DNA of 36,052 bases, taken from positions 1 through 36,052 of the forward strand of contig NZ_FQVQ01000020.1 in NCBI RefSeq assembly GCF_900129405.1, in the 5' to 3' direction. This DNA is from Flavobacterium fontis (lineage in GTDB: Bacteria; Bacteroidota; Bacteroidia; Flavobacteriales; Flavobacteriaceae). The position numbers and the translations under genes were made by a program. This document shows, one piece after another, positions 1-5,992 of the stretch (the stretch's first letter is position 1; each line of letters starts with the position of its first letter). A model generated the notes under the pieces. The model saw nothing but the letters and a program-made list of their open reading frames with translations. It did not search any database and was not told the origin of the DNA.

Positions 1-61
1 TTCCAACGAATCCTTTTATATAAAATTCTGGGATATAGTGATGTCTTTTTGAAAGAGTCAA
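1..61 (-). CDS. DUF4238-like protein, N-terminal fragment at window edge
   Basis: Reading the minus strand from a TTG at 61-59 gives an open frame to the edge whose start reads (M)TLSKRHHYIPEFYIKGF. The Lys-Arg-His-His-Tyr-(I/V)-Pro-x-Phe-Tyr pattern is, from memory, the hallmark N-terminus of DUF4238 proteins, a family of unknown function common in accessory DNA. No ATG occurs in frame upstream, so TTG is the likely start. It lies only 23 bases past the core-like repeat at 85-95 and runs in the same direction as the genes of the neighbouring metal unit, as the first gene of a second cassette would. Only about 20 residues are visible, so the family call rests on the motif alone. Confidence 0.6.
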   Translation of the reverse strand, partial: MTLSKRHHYIPEFYIKGFVG

Positions 62-84
62 TTTTTTAAGGAGTTTCGTTAATA

Positions 85-95
85 TTGCTGGTAAC
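85..95. repeat. 11-bp core-like direct repeat, left copy
   Basis: TTGCTGGTAAC here is identical to 3795-3805. The two copies bound a 3.7 kb unit that holds the metal operon. They are candidate crossover sites for a tyrosine recombinase. Confidence 0.6.
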
Positions 96-221
96 GGTTT
101 GCGGCTTGGCGAAGGTGGCGATTTTACCACAAATGTTCATACGAAGCACACACTTCAAATTTACGAAAAACTGTCATACGAAGCACTGAACCGCCACTTT
201 TGCCAAACCGCTGTTACCAGC
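85..221 (-). repeat. Imperfect palindrome, candidate attC-like recombination site
   Basis: The ends are a perfect 9-bp inverted repeat, GCTGGTAAC (87-95) and GTTACCAGC (213-221). Inside are further pairings: CGGTTTG (95-101) with CAAACCG (204-210), or TTGGC (106-110) with GCCAA (202-206), and GTGGCG (115-120) with CGCCAC (192-197). The arms differ by several extra bases on one side, giving an asymmetric hairpin. A 13-bp direct repeat TCATACGAAGCAC occurs at 137-149 and 174-186. Size and layout resemble integron attC sites, but the end motif GTTACCA does not match the integron consensus GTTRRRY. It lies past the 3' end of the metal operon and before the DUF4238-like start. Confidence 0.6.
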
Positions 222-366
222 TGGCGTTCTGTCGTCCGTGTCCTGAAACGCTTTACTGTCAATGGTTTTAAGTCAGCCCTTATTTTTCTGTCGGGGTTTG
301 CGTGTCGGGTATTTTTTATTTTCAAAGGGGGAGGAGATTTTTTTAATTCAATTTTTCTTGGGTCGG

Positions 367-435
367 AAAAGCAAGCTCTTACCACAGCTTTGGTTTTGCG
401 TTGGCATTGTGTGGCTGCGGTATGTGCTTGCTTTT
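367..435. repeat. Stem-loop element A, downstream of the receptor gene
   Basis: Outer arms AAAAGCAAGC (367-376) and GCTTGCTTTT (426-435) pair perfectly. An internal loop of TCT (377-379) against TGT (423-425) follows, then a second stem TACCACAGC (380-388) with GCTGCGGTA (414-422), one mismatch. The apical loop contains GCGTTGGCATTGTGTG (398-413), nearly identical to the loop of element B at 3565-3580. It begins 9 bases past the receptor stop codon in the direction of transcription and could end the transcript. The rest of the gene-free stretch 222-366 shows no gene that I can support. Confidence 0.65.
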
Positions 436-443
436 TGGTTGGA

Positions 444-2675
444 TTATTCTTTTTTCAACTTAAATCTTACTCCAACATAAATTTCTCGTCCCCGTGTCGG
501 ACCCCAAACGGAAGATGTGTCAAAGTATGGGCTGAACGGGTTTTGCCAACTGATTATCGGTTGTTTTTGTCGGAAGTCAAAAATGTTTTCGCAACCGGCA
601 TAAACTTCAAACTTTTTGAAGTTGTAAGTGAACTGTGCATTTAAAATTGTGTAAGGTTGTGAAAAGTCAGGTCGTTGAAATTCAGTCGGGTTTGATTTCG
701 TGTCGGGCAAACGTTGTTCTCCATACCAATGTACATTTAAATCAAAGTGAAATTTGTTTGTCAATGGTTTGTAACTGAAAGTTGTCAGAACTTTGTGCAT
801 TGGGTTGAACGGCAATAACTGTTTGGTTTCTCCAATTTTTCTGTAAACATCCAAAAAGTTATACCCTGTTTTTAATTCAAATCGTCTGTAAATTTTTAAA
901 TACAATTCTGCCTGAAAACCATTGCTTACACTTATTCCTGTGAAGTTTTTTATAATTGCTTTAGTCGGGTCGGTGTCATAGTCGGGAAAAATTTGATTTT
1001 GAAAATCGGTTCGGTAAAAGTCCGCACTGAAATAGCCTGAAAGGTTGTTGTCTTTCGTTTCAAACTTTTGTGTCAGGTTTACGCCAAAGTTCACAGCCTT
1101 TTCGGGTTGTAATTGCTCGGCAAAAATGATGTCTCTTGAACTAACAAGCAATCCGATGTTTTCACTAAATAAGTTTGCCGTTCTCCAACCTGTTCCAACA
1201 TTAGCCCGAACAATGGTTTTGGGTGCAATGTCGTATTTCAACAAAGTTCTTGGCGTAAACTGAAAACCGAATTGGTTGTGGAGGTCGCCCCGAACTCCTG
1301 CAATCCAAGTGAGTTTATTATTGAAAAATCGCATTGTATTTTCCGCAAAAAGTCCGGGAATATTTTCCAACCGTTGATAATTTCCTGCATAAGTCCGCAA
1401 TAAAAATGTATCGGTAAATGCAATATCTTCATTCAAGTTCAAATGGCGGTAACTAATTCCTGTTTTCAAATCGTGTTTGGCATAGTTCAGTTCATACTGA
1501 ATATTACCGTAAAAATTTGTTTGCTGTGCGTTGTATTTCACCGTGCCGAAAAAGGAGTTTTGCTGTTGGTGAAAAGCCGAGGCAAACAAAACGATGTTGT
1601 GTTTATCGTTTACACGATAAGCTGTCTTTGTCCAAATTTCAGGTTGGTTGATATTTACACTCTGTCCATAAATACTCGTGCTTCCTTTATCGCTTTCTGC
1701 ATTGAAAAAAGTTTGCCCGCCAATGCGTTGTTCATTGAAAAAACGTAAACCAATTCGGCTGTTCCAACCCCAATCTTTTTCATTGCCGTATTTCCATTTG
1801 TTGGAAATCATATAACGGGTAAGCAAAGGCAAGTCAAGAAAATTGTCTTTGTCTCGGTCAATTTTGCTGGCAGGTTGCACAGTATGAAACGCTGTTAAGT
1901 TGCTCCATTTACCTTGCTTAAAAGCATAGTTGGCGTTAAAATGCTTCTCCCAAAAATTGTTCATATAAGCATTGAGCAACAAGCGGTCGGTTTTGTCAGG
2001 TTCTTTAGTTTCTACATTGATTTGTCCGCTTATGCTTTCATAACCCTGCAATACGCTGTTTGCACCTTTTGAAACATAGATATTGTCAACCAATGTGCCT
2101 GGAATACTGCTGATGCCATAAGTGTATGACAAACCTTGTATCAATGGAAAGCCGTCAATCAGCACCTGATTGTAAACGCCTGATAAACCCAAAATCCGCA
2201 ACTCTTTTGAGTTCGTAATTACATTGGTCGTTTGAGGTTGCACAGTGGTTTGTGTTTCAAAACAACCTGCCAAATCGCAACAGGCGGCTTTACCAAGTTC
2301 TGTTTGTGTGATTTGCTCTGTCTTAATTGGCTTGATGTCTGAAATGATTACTCCGTCACGTTGCCCTTGAACAACCACTTCATTAAGTGTTTTTGTTTCT
2401 TGCAAACGGAACTCAACAAAGGTTTGACTGATAATTTCAATCGTGTCTGATGAATGCCCTACATAACTTGCAATGAGTTTTTTATTTGAAATGTCTTTGA
2501 CGGAAATTTCAAACTCTCCTTTGTTTCCAGTGGTTACGCCAATAGTAGTGCCAATCCAATGGACACTTGCTCCTATGAGCGGTTCTTTTTTGTCGTTGGT
2601 TACTTTTCCTAAAATGTTTTGAGCCGAAATGCTAAACGGAAACAGTAAACCAACAATGAAGATGTATTTTTTCAT
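444..2675 (-). CDS. TonB-dependent receptor, probably metal (copper)-related
   Basis: Outer-membrane beta-barrel receptor of 743 residues that would import a ligand using TonB energy. Residues 1-19 are a signal peptide ending ISAQ. About 20-95 form a carboxypeptidase-regulatory-like domain, LNEVVVQG (98-105) is a TonB-box-like segment, about 110-225 are the plug (LIDGFPL, SKGANSVLQGYESISGQINV split over 201-221), and the rest is barrel strands. A Cys-Cys...Cys group (132, 133, 138) sits early in the plug. I start at the ATG at 2675, not an upstream in-frame codon, because the signal peptide then begins MKKYIF. It is the last gene of a three-gene operon with an HMA protein, which suggests copper or another soft metal; the ligand is inference. 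Confidence 0.88.
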   Translation of the reverse strand: MKKYIFIVGLLFPFSISAQNILGKVTNDKKEPLIGASVHWIGTTIGVTTGNKGEFEISVKDISNKKLIASYVGHSSDTIEIISQTFVEFRLQETKTLNEVVVQGQRDGVIISDIKPIKTEQITQTELGKAACCDLAGCFETQTTVQPQTTNVITNSKELRILGLSGVYNQVLIDGFPLIQGLSYTYGISSIPGTLVDNIYVSKGANSVLQGYESISGQINVETKEPDKTDRLLLNAYMNNFWEKHFNANYAFKQGKWSNLTAFHTVQPASKIDRDKDNFLDLPLLTRYMISNKWKYGNEKDWGWNSRIGLRFFNEQRIGGQTFFNAESDKGSTSIYGQSVNINQPEIWTKTAYRVNDKHNIVLFASAFHQQQNSFFGTVKYNAQQTNFYGNIQYELNYAKHDLKTGISYRHLNLNEDIAFTDTFLLRTYAGNYQRLENIPGLFAENTMRFFNNKLTWIAGVRGDLHNQFGFQFTPRTLLKYDIAPKTIVRANVGTGWRTANLFSENIGLLVSSRDIIFAEQLQPEKAVNFGVNLTQKFETKDNNLSGYFSADFYRTDFQNQIFPDYDTDPTKAIIKNFTGISVSNGFQAELYLKIYRRFELKTGYNFLDVYRKIGETKQLLPFNPMHKVLTTFSYKPLTNKFHFDLNVHWYGEQRLPDTKSNPTEFQRPDFSQPYTILNAQFTYNFKKFEVYAGCENIFDFRQKQPIISWQNPFSPYFDTSSVWGPTRGREIYVGVRFKLKKE

Positions 2676-2690
2676 TGCTCTATTTGTTTT

Positions 2691-2718
2691 AAAAAGGGGC
2701 AAGGCATTTTGCCTTACC
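2691..2718 (-). terminator. Terminator-like hairpin inside the metal operon
   Basis: Read on the minus strand, GGTAAGGCA (2718-2710), a 3-base loop and TGCCTTGCC (2706-2698) form a stem with one mismatch, followed by a short T run (2695-2691). It lies between the HMA gene and the receptor gene, so it may lower receptor expression relative to the genes upstream. Confidence 0.55.
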
Positions 2719-2722
2719 CTGT

Positions 2723-3064
2723 TTACTGTTTCACTTTATACGGTCGCTCGTCTGGATTTTCGCAACTACCTGTATTTTCAATGGCTGCAAAAATTTCTTT
2801 TTCTGTTACCAATGCAGGATTGTATTTTACTTCAAATGTTGTTGTTGTGCCTTGTTTTCCAGCTTTGCAACTTCTCACACCATTCACTTTTTCCACGTTA
2901 GCGGAAATCATTTTTAAGTCCATTGAACAGGTGATACCCTTAACTTTTATGGTTGCAGTTTTCAAACTGTCCGCTGTTTGATTAGTTGTTGTTTGCGAAA
3001 ACCCACTGTTTGCTGTGGCTGTCAATACGATGATAGCCAAAACGAATAATTTTATAAATTTCAT
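2723..3064 (-). CDS. Secreted heavy-metal-associated (HMA) domain protein
   Basis: 113 residues with a signal peptide (MKFIKLFVLAIIVLTATANS, cleaved near GFSQ) and one ferredoxin-like HMA fold at about 37-105. The metal loop reads GITCSMD. Classical HMA domains have GMTCxxC, so the second cysteine is replaced; a further Cys (VRSCKAG) and one near the end (TGSCENP) remain. The domain pattern continues with VNGV, FEVKYNPALVTEKEIFAAI, typical of periplasmic copper-binding relatives. It probably hands a metal to or from the outer-membrane receptor encoded next. The altered loop could change metal or affinity; no substrate can be read from sequence. Confidence 0.85.
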   Translation of the reverse strand: MKFIKLFVLAIIVLTATANSGFSQTTTNQTADSLKTATIKVKGITCSMDLKMISANVEKVNGVRSCKAGKQGTTTTFEVKYNPALVTEKEIFAAIENTGSCENPDERPYKVKQ

Positions 3065-3139
3065 TTTTTCTGATTTTAATTGTTTAACAAAAAAGAATTA
3101 ATGCTCCGAAAAATTCTCGGTGCAAAGTTTAAAAGGTCG

Positions 3140-3487
3140 TTAAACAATTTTTGGCGGTTGCCAAAAGTCAGGAGCAAATTGTGATGTAAAAGTTGATTGG
3201 TATGTAAATTTTTCTTCTGAGAAAACTGTCGGTTTAGGAATACTAATTAATGGCAAATTGAAACAAACAAAAACACAAGAACTGCAAACCTGAAAAGGGT
3301 TACAGGATTTTCCGTCACAGTCGTTGTCTTTGTTTTGCTCTTGTGAGTTGTCATTGTCTGAAATCGGGGTGCATTGTCCACCACAACAAGTTTGTTCGGT
3401 GTCTGCCTGCAATGAAAGCAAATCAATTCCCGGCTTAACAGCAAGGAACAGAATAAAAGTTGCTAATATGAATGTCAATAGTTTCAT
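3140..3487 (-). CDS. Small Cys-rich membrane-anchored protein (DUF6660-like)
   Basis: 115 residues. An N-terminal hydrophobic segment (MKLLTFILATFILFLAVKPG) is a signal or anchor. It is followed by TCCGGQC, an acidic Asn/Asp/Glu-rich stretch, then CDGKSCNPFQVCSSCVFVC, for about ten cysteines in all. From memory this resembles the DUF6660 family that sits in front of HMA and TonB-receptor genes in Bacteroidota; the name is tentative. First gene of the metal operon with its own promoter immediately upstream (3495-3502). Cysteine clusters fit metal binding in the periplasm, but that is inference. Confidence 0.7.
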   Translation of the reverse strand: MKLLTFILATFILFLAVKPGIDLLSLQADTEQTCCGGQCTPISDNDNSQEQNKDNDCDGKSCNPFQVCSSCVFVCFNLPLISIPKPTVFSEEKFTYQSTFTSQFAPDFWQPPKIV

Positions 3488-3494
3488 TGCTGTG

Positions 3495-3502
3495 CAAAGA
3501 TA
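3495..3502 (-). promoter_or_regulatory. Bacteroidota -7 box for the metal operon
   Basis: On the minus strand the box reads TATCTTTG, an exact match to TAnnTTTG, seven bases before the ATG of the Cys-rich protein gene. The leader would be nearly absent. I see no convincing -33 TTTG at the usual spacing. Confidence 0.6.
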
Positions 3503-3540
3503 CGATTTGTTTCCGAAAGTCTAACCTGTGGGTCGGCAAA

Positions 3541-3605
3541 ATTGGCTCTTTGGCTTTTGCCGAAGCGTTGGCTTTGAGTGTCGGGGCAAAAGCCAATGTG
3601 CCAAT
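3541..3605. repeat. Stem-loop element B, upstream of the metal operon
   Basis: ATTGGC (3541-3546) pairs with GCCAAT (3600-3605). After the same TCT/TGT internal loop as element A (3547-3549 and 3597-3599), TTGGCTTTTGCC (3550-3561) pairs perfectly with GGCAAAAGCCAA (3585-3596). The loop holds GCGTTGGCTTTGAGTG (3565-3580), 14 of 16 identical to the loop of element A. Stem sequences differ between the two elements while pairing is kept. Confidence 0.7.
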
Positions 3606-3659
3606 GCGGGCTGGCTAAAAATTGAATTAAAAAAAGTGCGGTGGGGAAAATAAAAAATA

Positions 3660-3700
3660 CAGAAGGGTCGGGTAAGAGTGTTGGCTTACCTGTTGTTCTG
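3660..3700. repeat. Small nested hairpin in the gene-free leader of the cassette
   Basis: CAGAA (3660-3664) can pair with TTCTG (3696-3700), and inside it GGTAAG (3671-3676) pairs with CTTACC (3685-3690) around an 8-base loop. It lies within the roughly 400-base stretch 3488-3894, which has no supported gene and otherwise contains only element B, the core-like repeat and the recombinase terminator. Further on, GTAAAGCGTT (3736-3745) is an exact inverted copy of AACGCTTTAC at 247-256, near the other end of the unit. Confidence 0.4.
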
Positions 3701-3794
3701 TCGTTATAGGTCTGTTTGTCCTGTTCACTTGTTTTGTAAAGCGTTTTTGTCAGTCGGTAGGGTCGTTGTCTGCTGTGTCGGTGTCTTTTTACGC

Positions 3795-3805
3795 TTGCTG
3801 GTAAC
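3795..3805. repeat. 11-bp core-like direct repeat, right copy (attI-like position)
   Basis: TTGCTGGTAAC, identical to 85-95, lying between the recombinase gene and the first cassette gene. In an integron-like reading this is the insertion point at the recombinase side, equivalent to attI. On the minus strand the motif reads GTTACCAGCAA. Confidence 0.6.
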
Positions 3806-3823
3806 TCGTTTATACCCCCGAAA

Positions 3824-3901
3824 AAATCAGACCTAAACAAACCATTTGGGTGTATAAGTCTGATTTCATAGGGTTTTATAAAAGTAATACTTTTTTATAA
3901 A
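3824..3901 (-). terminator. Inverted repeats ending the recombinase transcript
   Basis: Two inverted repeats follow the recombinase gene. An AT-rich one, TTTATAAAAGTA (3875-3886) against TACTTTTTTATAAA (3888-3901), overlaps its stop codon. A second, AAATCAGAC (3866-3858 on the minus strand) with GTCTGATTT (3832-3824), has a 25-base loop and is followed on the minus strand by more T residues, like an intrinsic terminator. Either could also be recombinase binding arms beside the core-like site. Confidence 0.45.
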
Positions 3902-4938
3902 TCATCAAACGGACTTTTGATATTTTGGATGCTTTTGGTACTTACATGCGTGTAAATCTCCGTCGTTTTACTACTGTTATGACCCAAAATCTCTTGAATG
4001 TACCGCAAATCCGTACCATTCTCTAGCAAATGGGTCGCAAAACTGTGCCGCAACCAATGCAACGTAACCGGTTTTTCTATCTTCGTTTTGGCCAACGCTT
4101 GCTTCAAAACACTCTGTAAACTCTTCTCCGAATAGGGTTCTCCCGGCCGCTGCCCCTCAAACAAATACACCTTCGGACGGTAATACCGATAGTACTCCCG
4201 CAACATCGGCAACAAACGCCCACTCAATGGAACAATCCGATCCTTTTTTCCCTTGCCCGGAGCAATAAAAATGAGACTCCGCTCCGAATCAATATGAACG
4301 GGCTTCAATTTCAACAGTTCCCCACACCGTAAGCCCCCCGAATAAATCAAACTCAACATCGCGCGATGCTTCAAATTTGTCGGCGCTTCAACCAATTCCT
4401 TCACCTCCGCCATACTCAATACATTCGGGAGCTTCTTCGCCCGCTTGGGCCGGTGAACTTTTTCGATTTCCAACTTCATATCTCGCTCCACTTGATAAAA
4501 AAGCTTGATCGCATTCACCACCTGGTTTTGATACGAAGCCGACAATTGCTGCGCCAAAATGTAGTTGTTGTTGAATTCAATCACATCGTCATGGGTCAAA
4601 TCCAACACCGATTTTTCCTTGAAGTAGATGAAAAAAACTTTTAACGCATCATGGTACGTCGCCACCGTATTATCACTGTAGCGCTTCGATTGCAAATACC
4701 GACGAAACCGCTCCAAATACACTTGGGCTTGGGGACTGGGCAACCGAACTTCAGGCGGTAAAACATTGAAAATAAAACGATTCTCAAAGGTGTCAGGCAC
4801 GTGCCAGCAAACATTGGACTGACTCCAACGCGCATCGGCAAACGTTTTAATCTCTTGAATTAACGATTGATTTTTCTCGAAAAATACACCAATACGAGAA
4901 ACTCCTTTGTAGACAATTAATTTGGCATTCCATTTCAT
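3895..4938 (-). CDS. Tyrosine recombinase (XerC/D-like site-specific integrase)
   Basis: 347 residues. Cuts and rejoins DNA through a covalent phosphotyrosine. Residues 70-160 are a SAM-like core-binding domain (RRYLQSKRYSDNTVATYHDA). The catalytic domain carries R204 (SGGLRCGEL), K229 (GKGKKDR), H294 and R297 (HWLRHSFATH), H320 (LGHNS) and nucleophile Y329 (TTEIYTHVS), so all six key residues are present. The first 65-70 residues are extra relative to XerC/XerD. The insertion between the R and HxxR motifs that marks integron IntI proteins is not seen. The gene reads toward the core-like repeat at 3795-3805 and the metal cassette, making it the obvious candidate to move them. It could instead be a resident chromosomal recombinase with another job. 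Confidence 0.92.
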   Translation of the reverse strand: MKWNAKLIVYKGVSRIGVFFEKNQSLIQEIKTFADARWSQSNVCWHVPDTFENRFIFNVLPPEVRLPSPQAQVYLERFRRYLQSKRYSDNTVATYHDALKVFFIYFKEKSVLDLTHDDVIEFNNNYILAQQLSASYQNQVVNAIKLFYQVERDMKLEIEKVHRPKRAKKLPNVLSMAEVKELVEAPTNLKHRAMLSLIYSGGLRCGELLKLKPVHIDSERSLIFIAPGKGKKDRIVPLSGRLLPMLREYYRYYRPKVYLFEGQRPGEPYSEKSLQSVLKQALAKTKIEKPVTLHWLRHSFATHLLENGTDLRYIQEILGHNSSKTTEIYTHVSTKSIQNIKSPFDDL

Positions 4939-4963
4939 AATAGTAAGGCTTATAGATACATCA

Positions 4964-4971
4964 CAAATATA
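4964..4971 (-). promoter_or_regulatory. Bacteroidota -7 box for the recombinase gene
   Basis: Minus strand TATATTTG, an exact TAnnTTTG match, 25 bases before the recombinase ATG at 4938. The -33 element is not obvious. Confidence 0.5.
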
Positions 4972-4984
4972 GAAGGTTTAGGAC

Positions 4985-5145
4985 CCCGTTTTACGGTTGT
5001 TGATAAAAGTTTTTGAAGAAAGAAATATCCCTAAAACACTGCTTATGAGTGTGATAATAAAACGGGTATGATGGCAAAAGACAGCGCCATTATCAAAAAC
5101 TTTCCGTACCTTAGTGGCTCGATTTTTGACCGCATTTCATACCCG
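4985..5145. repeat. Three interlocking inverted repeats between recombinase and TatD genes
   Basis: Perfect inverted repeats: CCCGTTTTA (4985-4993) with TAAAACGGG (5058-5066); AAAGTTTTTGA (5006-5016) with TCAAAAACTTT (5093-5103); CGGGTATGA (5063-5071) with TCATACCCG (5137-5145). The right arm of the first overlaps the left arm of the third by four bases, so the two pairings compete. A small hairpin ATGGC/GCCAT (5071-5075, 5086-5090) lies in the middle. The layout fits recombinase binding arms or an alternating regulatory structure. Confidence 0.5.
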
Positions 5146-5183
5146 CAAAGGGCTCCATTTTAATTGGTATTCATAGATCTTAT

Positions 5184-5828
5184 ATGTTTAATCTTCATAC
5201 GCATCGCTACACCAATTCGCCGCTAGGGGTTGAACTCGTAAATGAATATCCTTGGGCTTTTGAGGGAAAATCACCCGTTTACTCCATCGGAATTCATCCC
5301 TGGTATATTGATGAAAAAAAATGGCCCGAACATTTGGATATTGTAGCACACCACCTCACCCAAAAAGGCTGTTGGGCCATAGGCGAATGCGGTTTGGACA
5401 AACGAATTGAAGTCCCCTTTGATCTTCAGTGCGACGTTTTTAAAGCCCATCTTTTGTTGGCAGAACAACATCAAAAGCCTGTAGTACTTCACCTGGTTGG
5501 AGCCTTTCAGGAATTACTTTCGATAAAAAAACAATTGAAAATTTCGGTTCCACTCATTGTACATGGATTTTCCAAGAATGCCCAGCTGGCACAGGAACTC
5601 GTACGTCATGGATTGTACCTTTCGTTTGGGAAATACTTGTTGCGCAATCCCGATCTTCGCGAGGCGTTTCTAGCGGTCCCCGAAGACCGTATCTTTTTGG
5701 AGACCGATACGCTTGAAGAATCGATCGCCGCGGTATATGCCCAGGCCGCTCATTACCGTAACCTAGAGGTTAGCGAACTGGAACGGCAAATCGAACGAAA
5801 TGTAGCCCACGTGTTTGGCGTGAAGTAG
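5184..5828 (+). CDS. TatD family metal-dependent hydrolase
   Basis: 214 residues, shorter than E. coli TatD (about 260) but usual for Bacteroidota relatives as far as I recall. TatD proteins are TIM-barrel metal hydrolases with DNase activity. Visible ligands: HTH at residues 5-7, Glu in IGECGLDK, His in VVLHLVGA, His in LIVHGFS and Asp in FLETDT. The second residue of the usual Asp-x-His-x-His start is replaced (FNLHTH). It starts at the ATG at 5184, about 245 bases after the divergent recombinase gene, and is followed by a separately promoted operon, so it is probably transcribed alone. Confidence 0.85.
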   Translation: MFNLHTHRYTNSPLGVELVNEYPWAFEGKSPVYSIGIHPWYIDEKKWPEHLDIVAHHLTQKGCWAIGECGLDKRIEVPFDLQCDVFKAHLLLAEQHQKPVVLHLVGAFQELLSIKKQLKISVPLIVHGFSKNAQLAQELVRHGLYLSFGKYLLRNPDLREAFLAVPEDRIFLETDTLEESIAAVYAQAAHYRNLEVSELERQIERNVAHVFGVK

Positions 5829-5890
5829 TGGCATGATCATAATCCGCCAAGAAGTTAACGACGCGCTTCTTTCTTCTCCTACCAATTCCT

Positions 5891-5898
5891 TATTTTTG
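5891..5898 (+). promoter_or_regulatory. Bacteroidota -7 box for the tcdA operon
   Basis: TATTTTTG matches TAnnTTTG. It lies 94 bases before the tcdA ATG, so the leader would consist almost entirely of the 7-bp tandem repeat that follows. Confidence 0.5.
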
Positions 5899-5914
5899 CA
5901 GTCGATTTACAATG

Positions 5915-5984
5915 CATAACTCATAATTCATAACTCATAACTCATAACTCATAACTCATAATTCATAATTCATAACTCATAATT
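5915..5984 (+). repeat. Ten tandem copies of a 7-bp unit, CATAAYT
   Basis: Ten uninterrupted 7-base units alternate between CATAACT (six copies) and CATAATT (four copies), ending eight bases before the tcdA start codon. The array is in the presumed 5' leader, not in coding sequence, so length changes would alter leader length or spacing and not the frame. Confidence 0.9.
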
Positions 5985-5992
5985 CCATAATC

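Noticed and set aside
85..221. Calling the palindrome a true integron attC and the recombinase IntI
   Set aside because: The end motif GTTACCA breaks the GTTRRRY rule and the recombinase lacks the IntI insertion between its catalytic motifs, so only an integron-like arrangement is claimed.
99..644. Open frame on the plus strand across the palindrome and the end of the receptor gene
   Set aside because: It runs through the repeat and antisense to the well-supported receptor gene, has no recognisable domain and no promoter box.
2691..2718. Full transcription stop between the HMA and receptor genes
   Set aside because: The T run is short and no promoter box is seen after it, so partial attenuation within one operon is more likely.
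3106..3120. Short hairpin CCGA/TCGG between the Cys-rich and HMA genes
   Set aside because: Four base pairs only and no T run; not distinguishable from chance.
3484..3840. 118-codon minus-strand frame upstream of the metal operon
   Set aside because: The frame covers element B, the core-like repeat and the promoter; composition is unlike a protein and no family is recognised.
5915..5984. CRISPR array
   Set aside because: Units are 7 bases with no spacers and no cas genes nearby; it is a simple tandem repeat.
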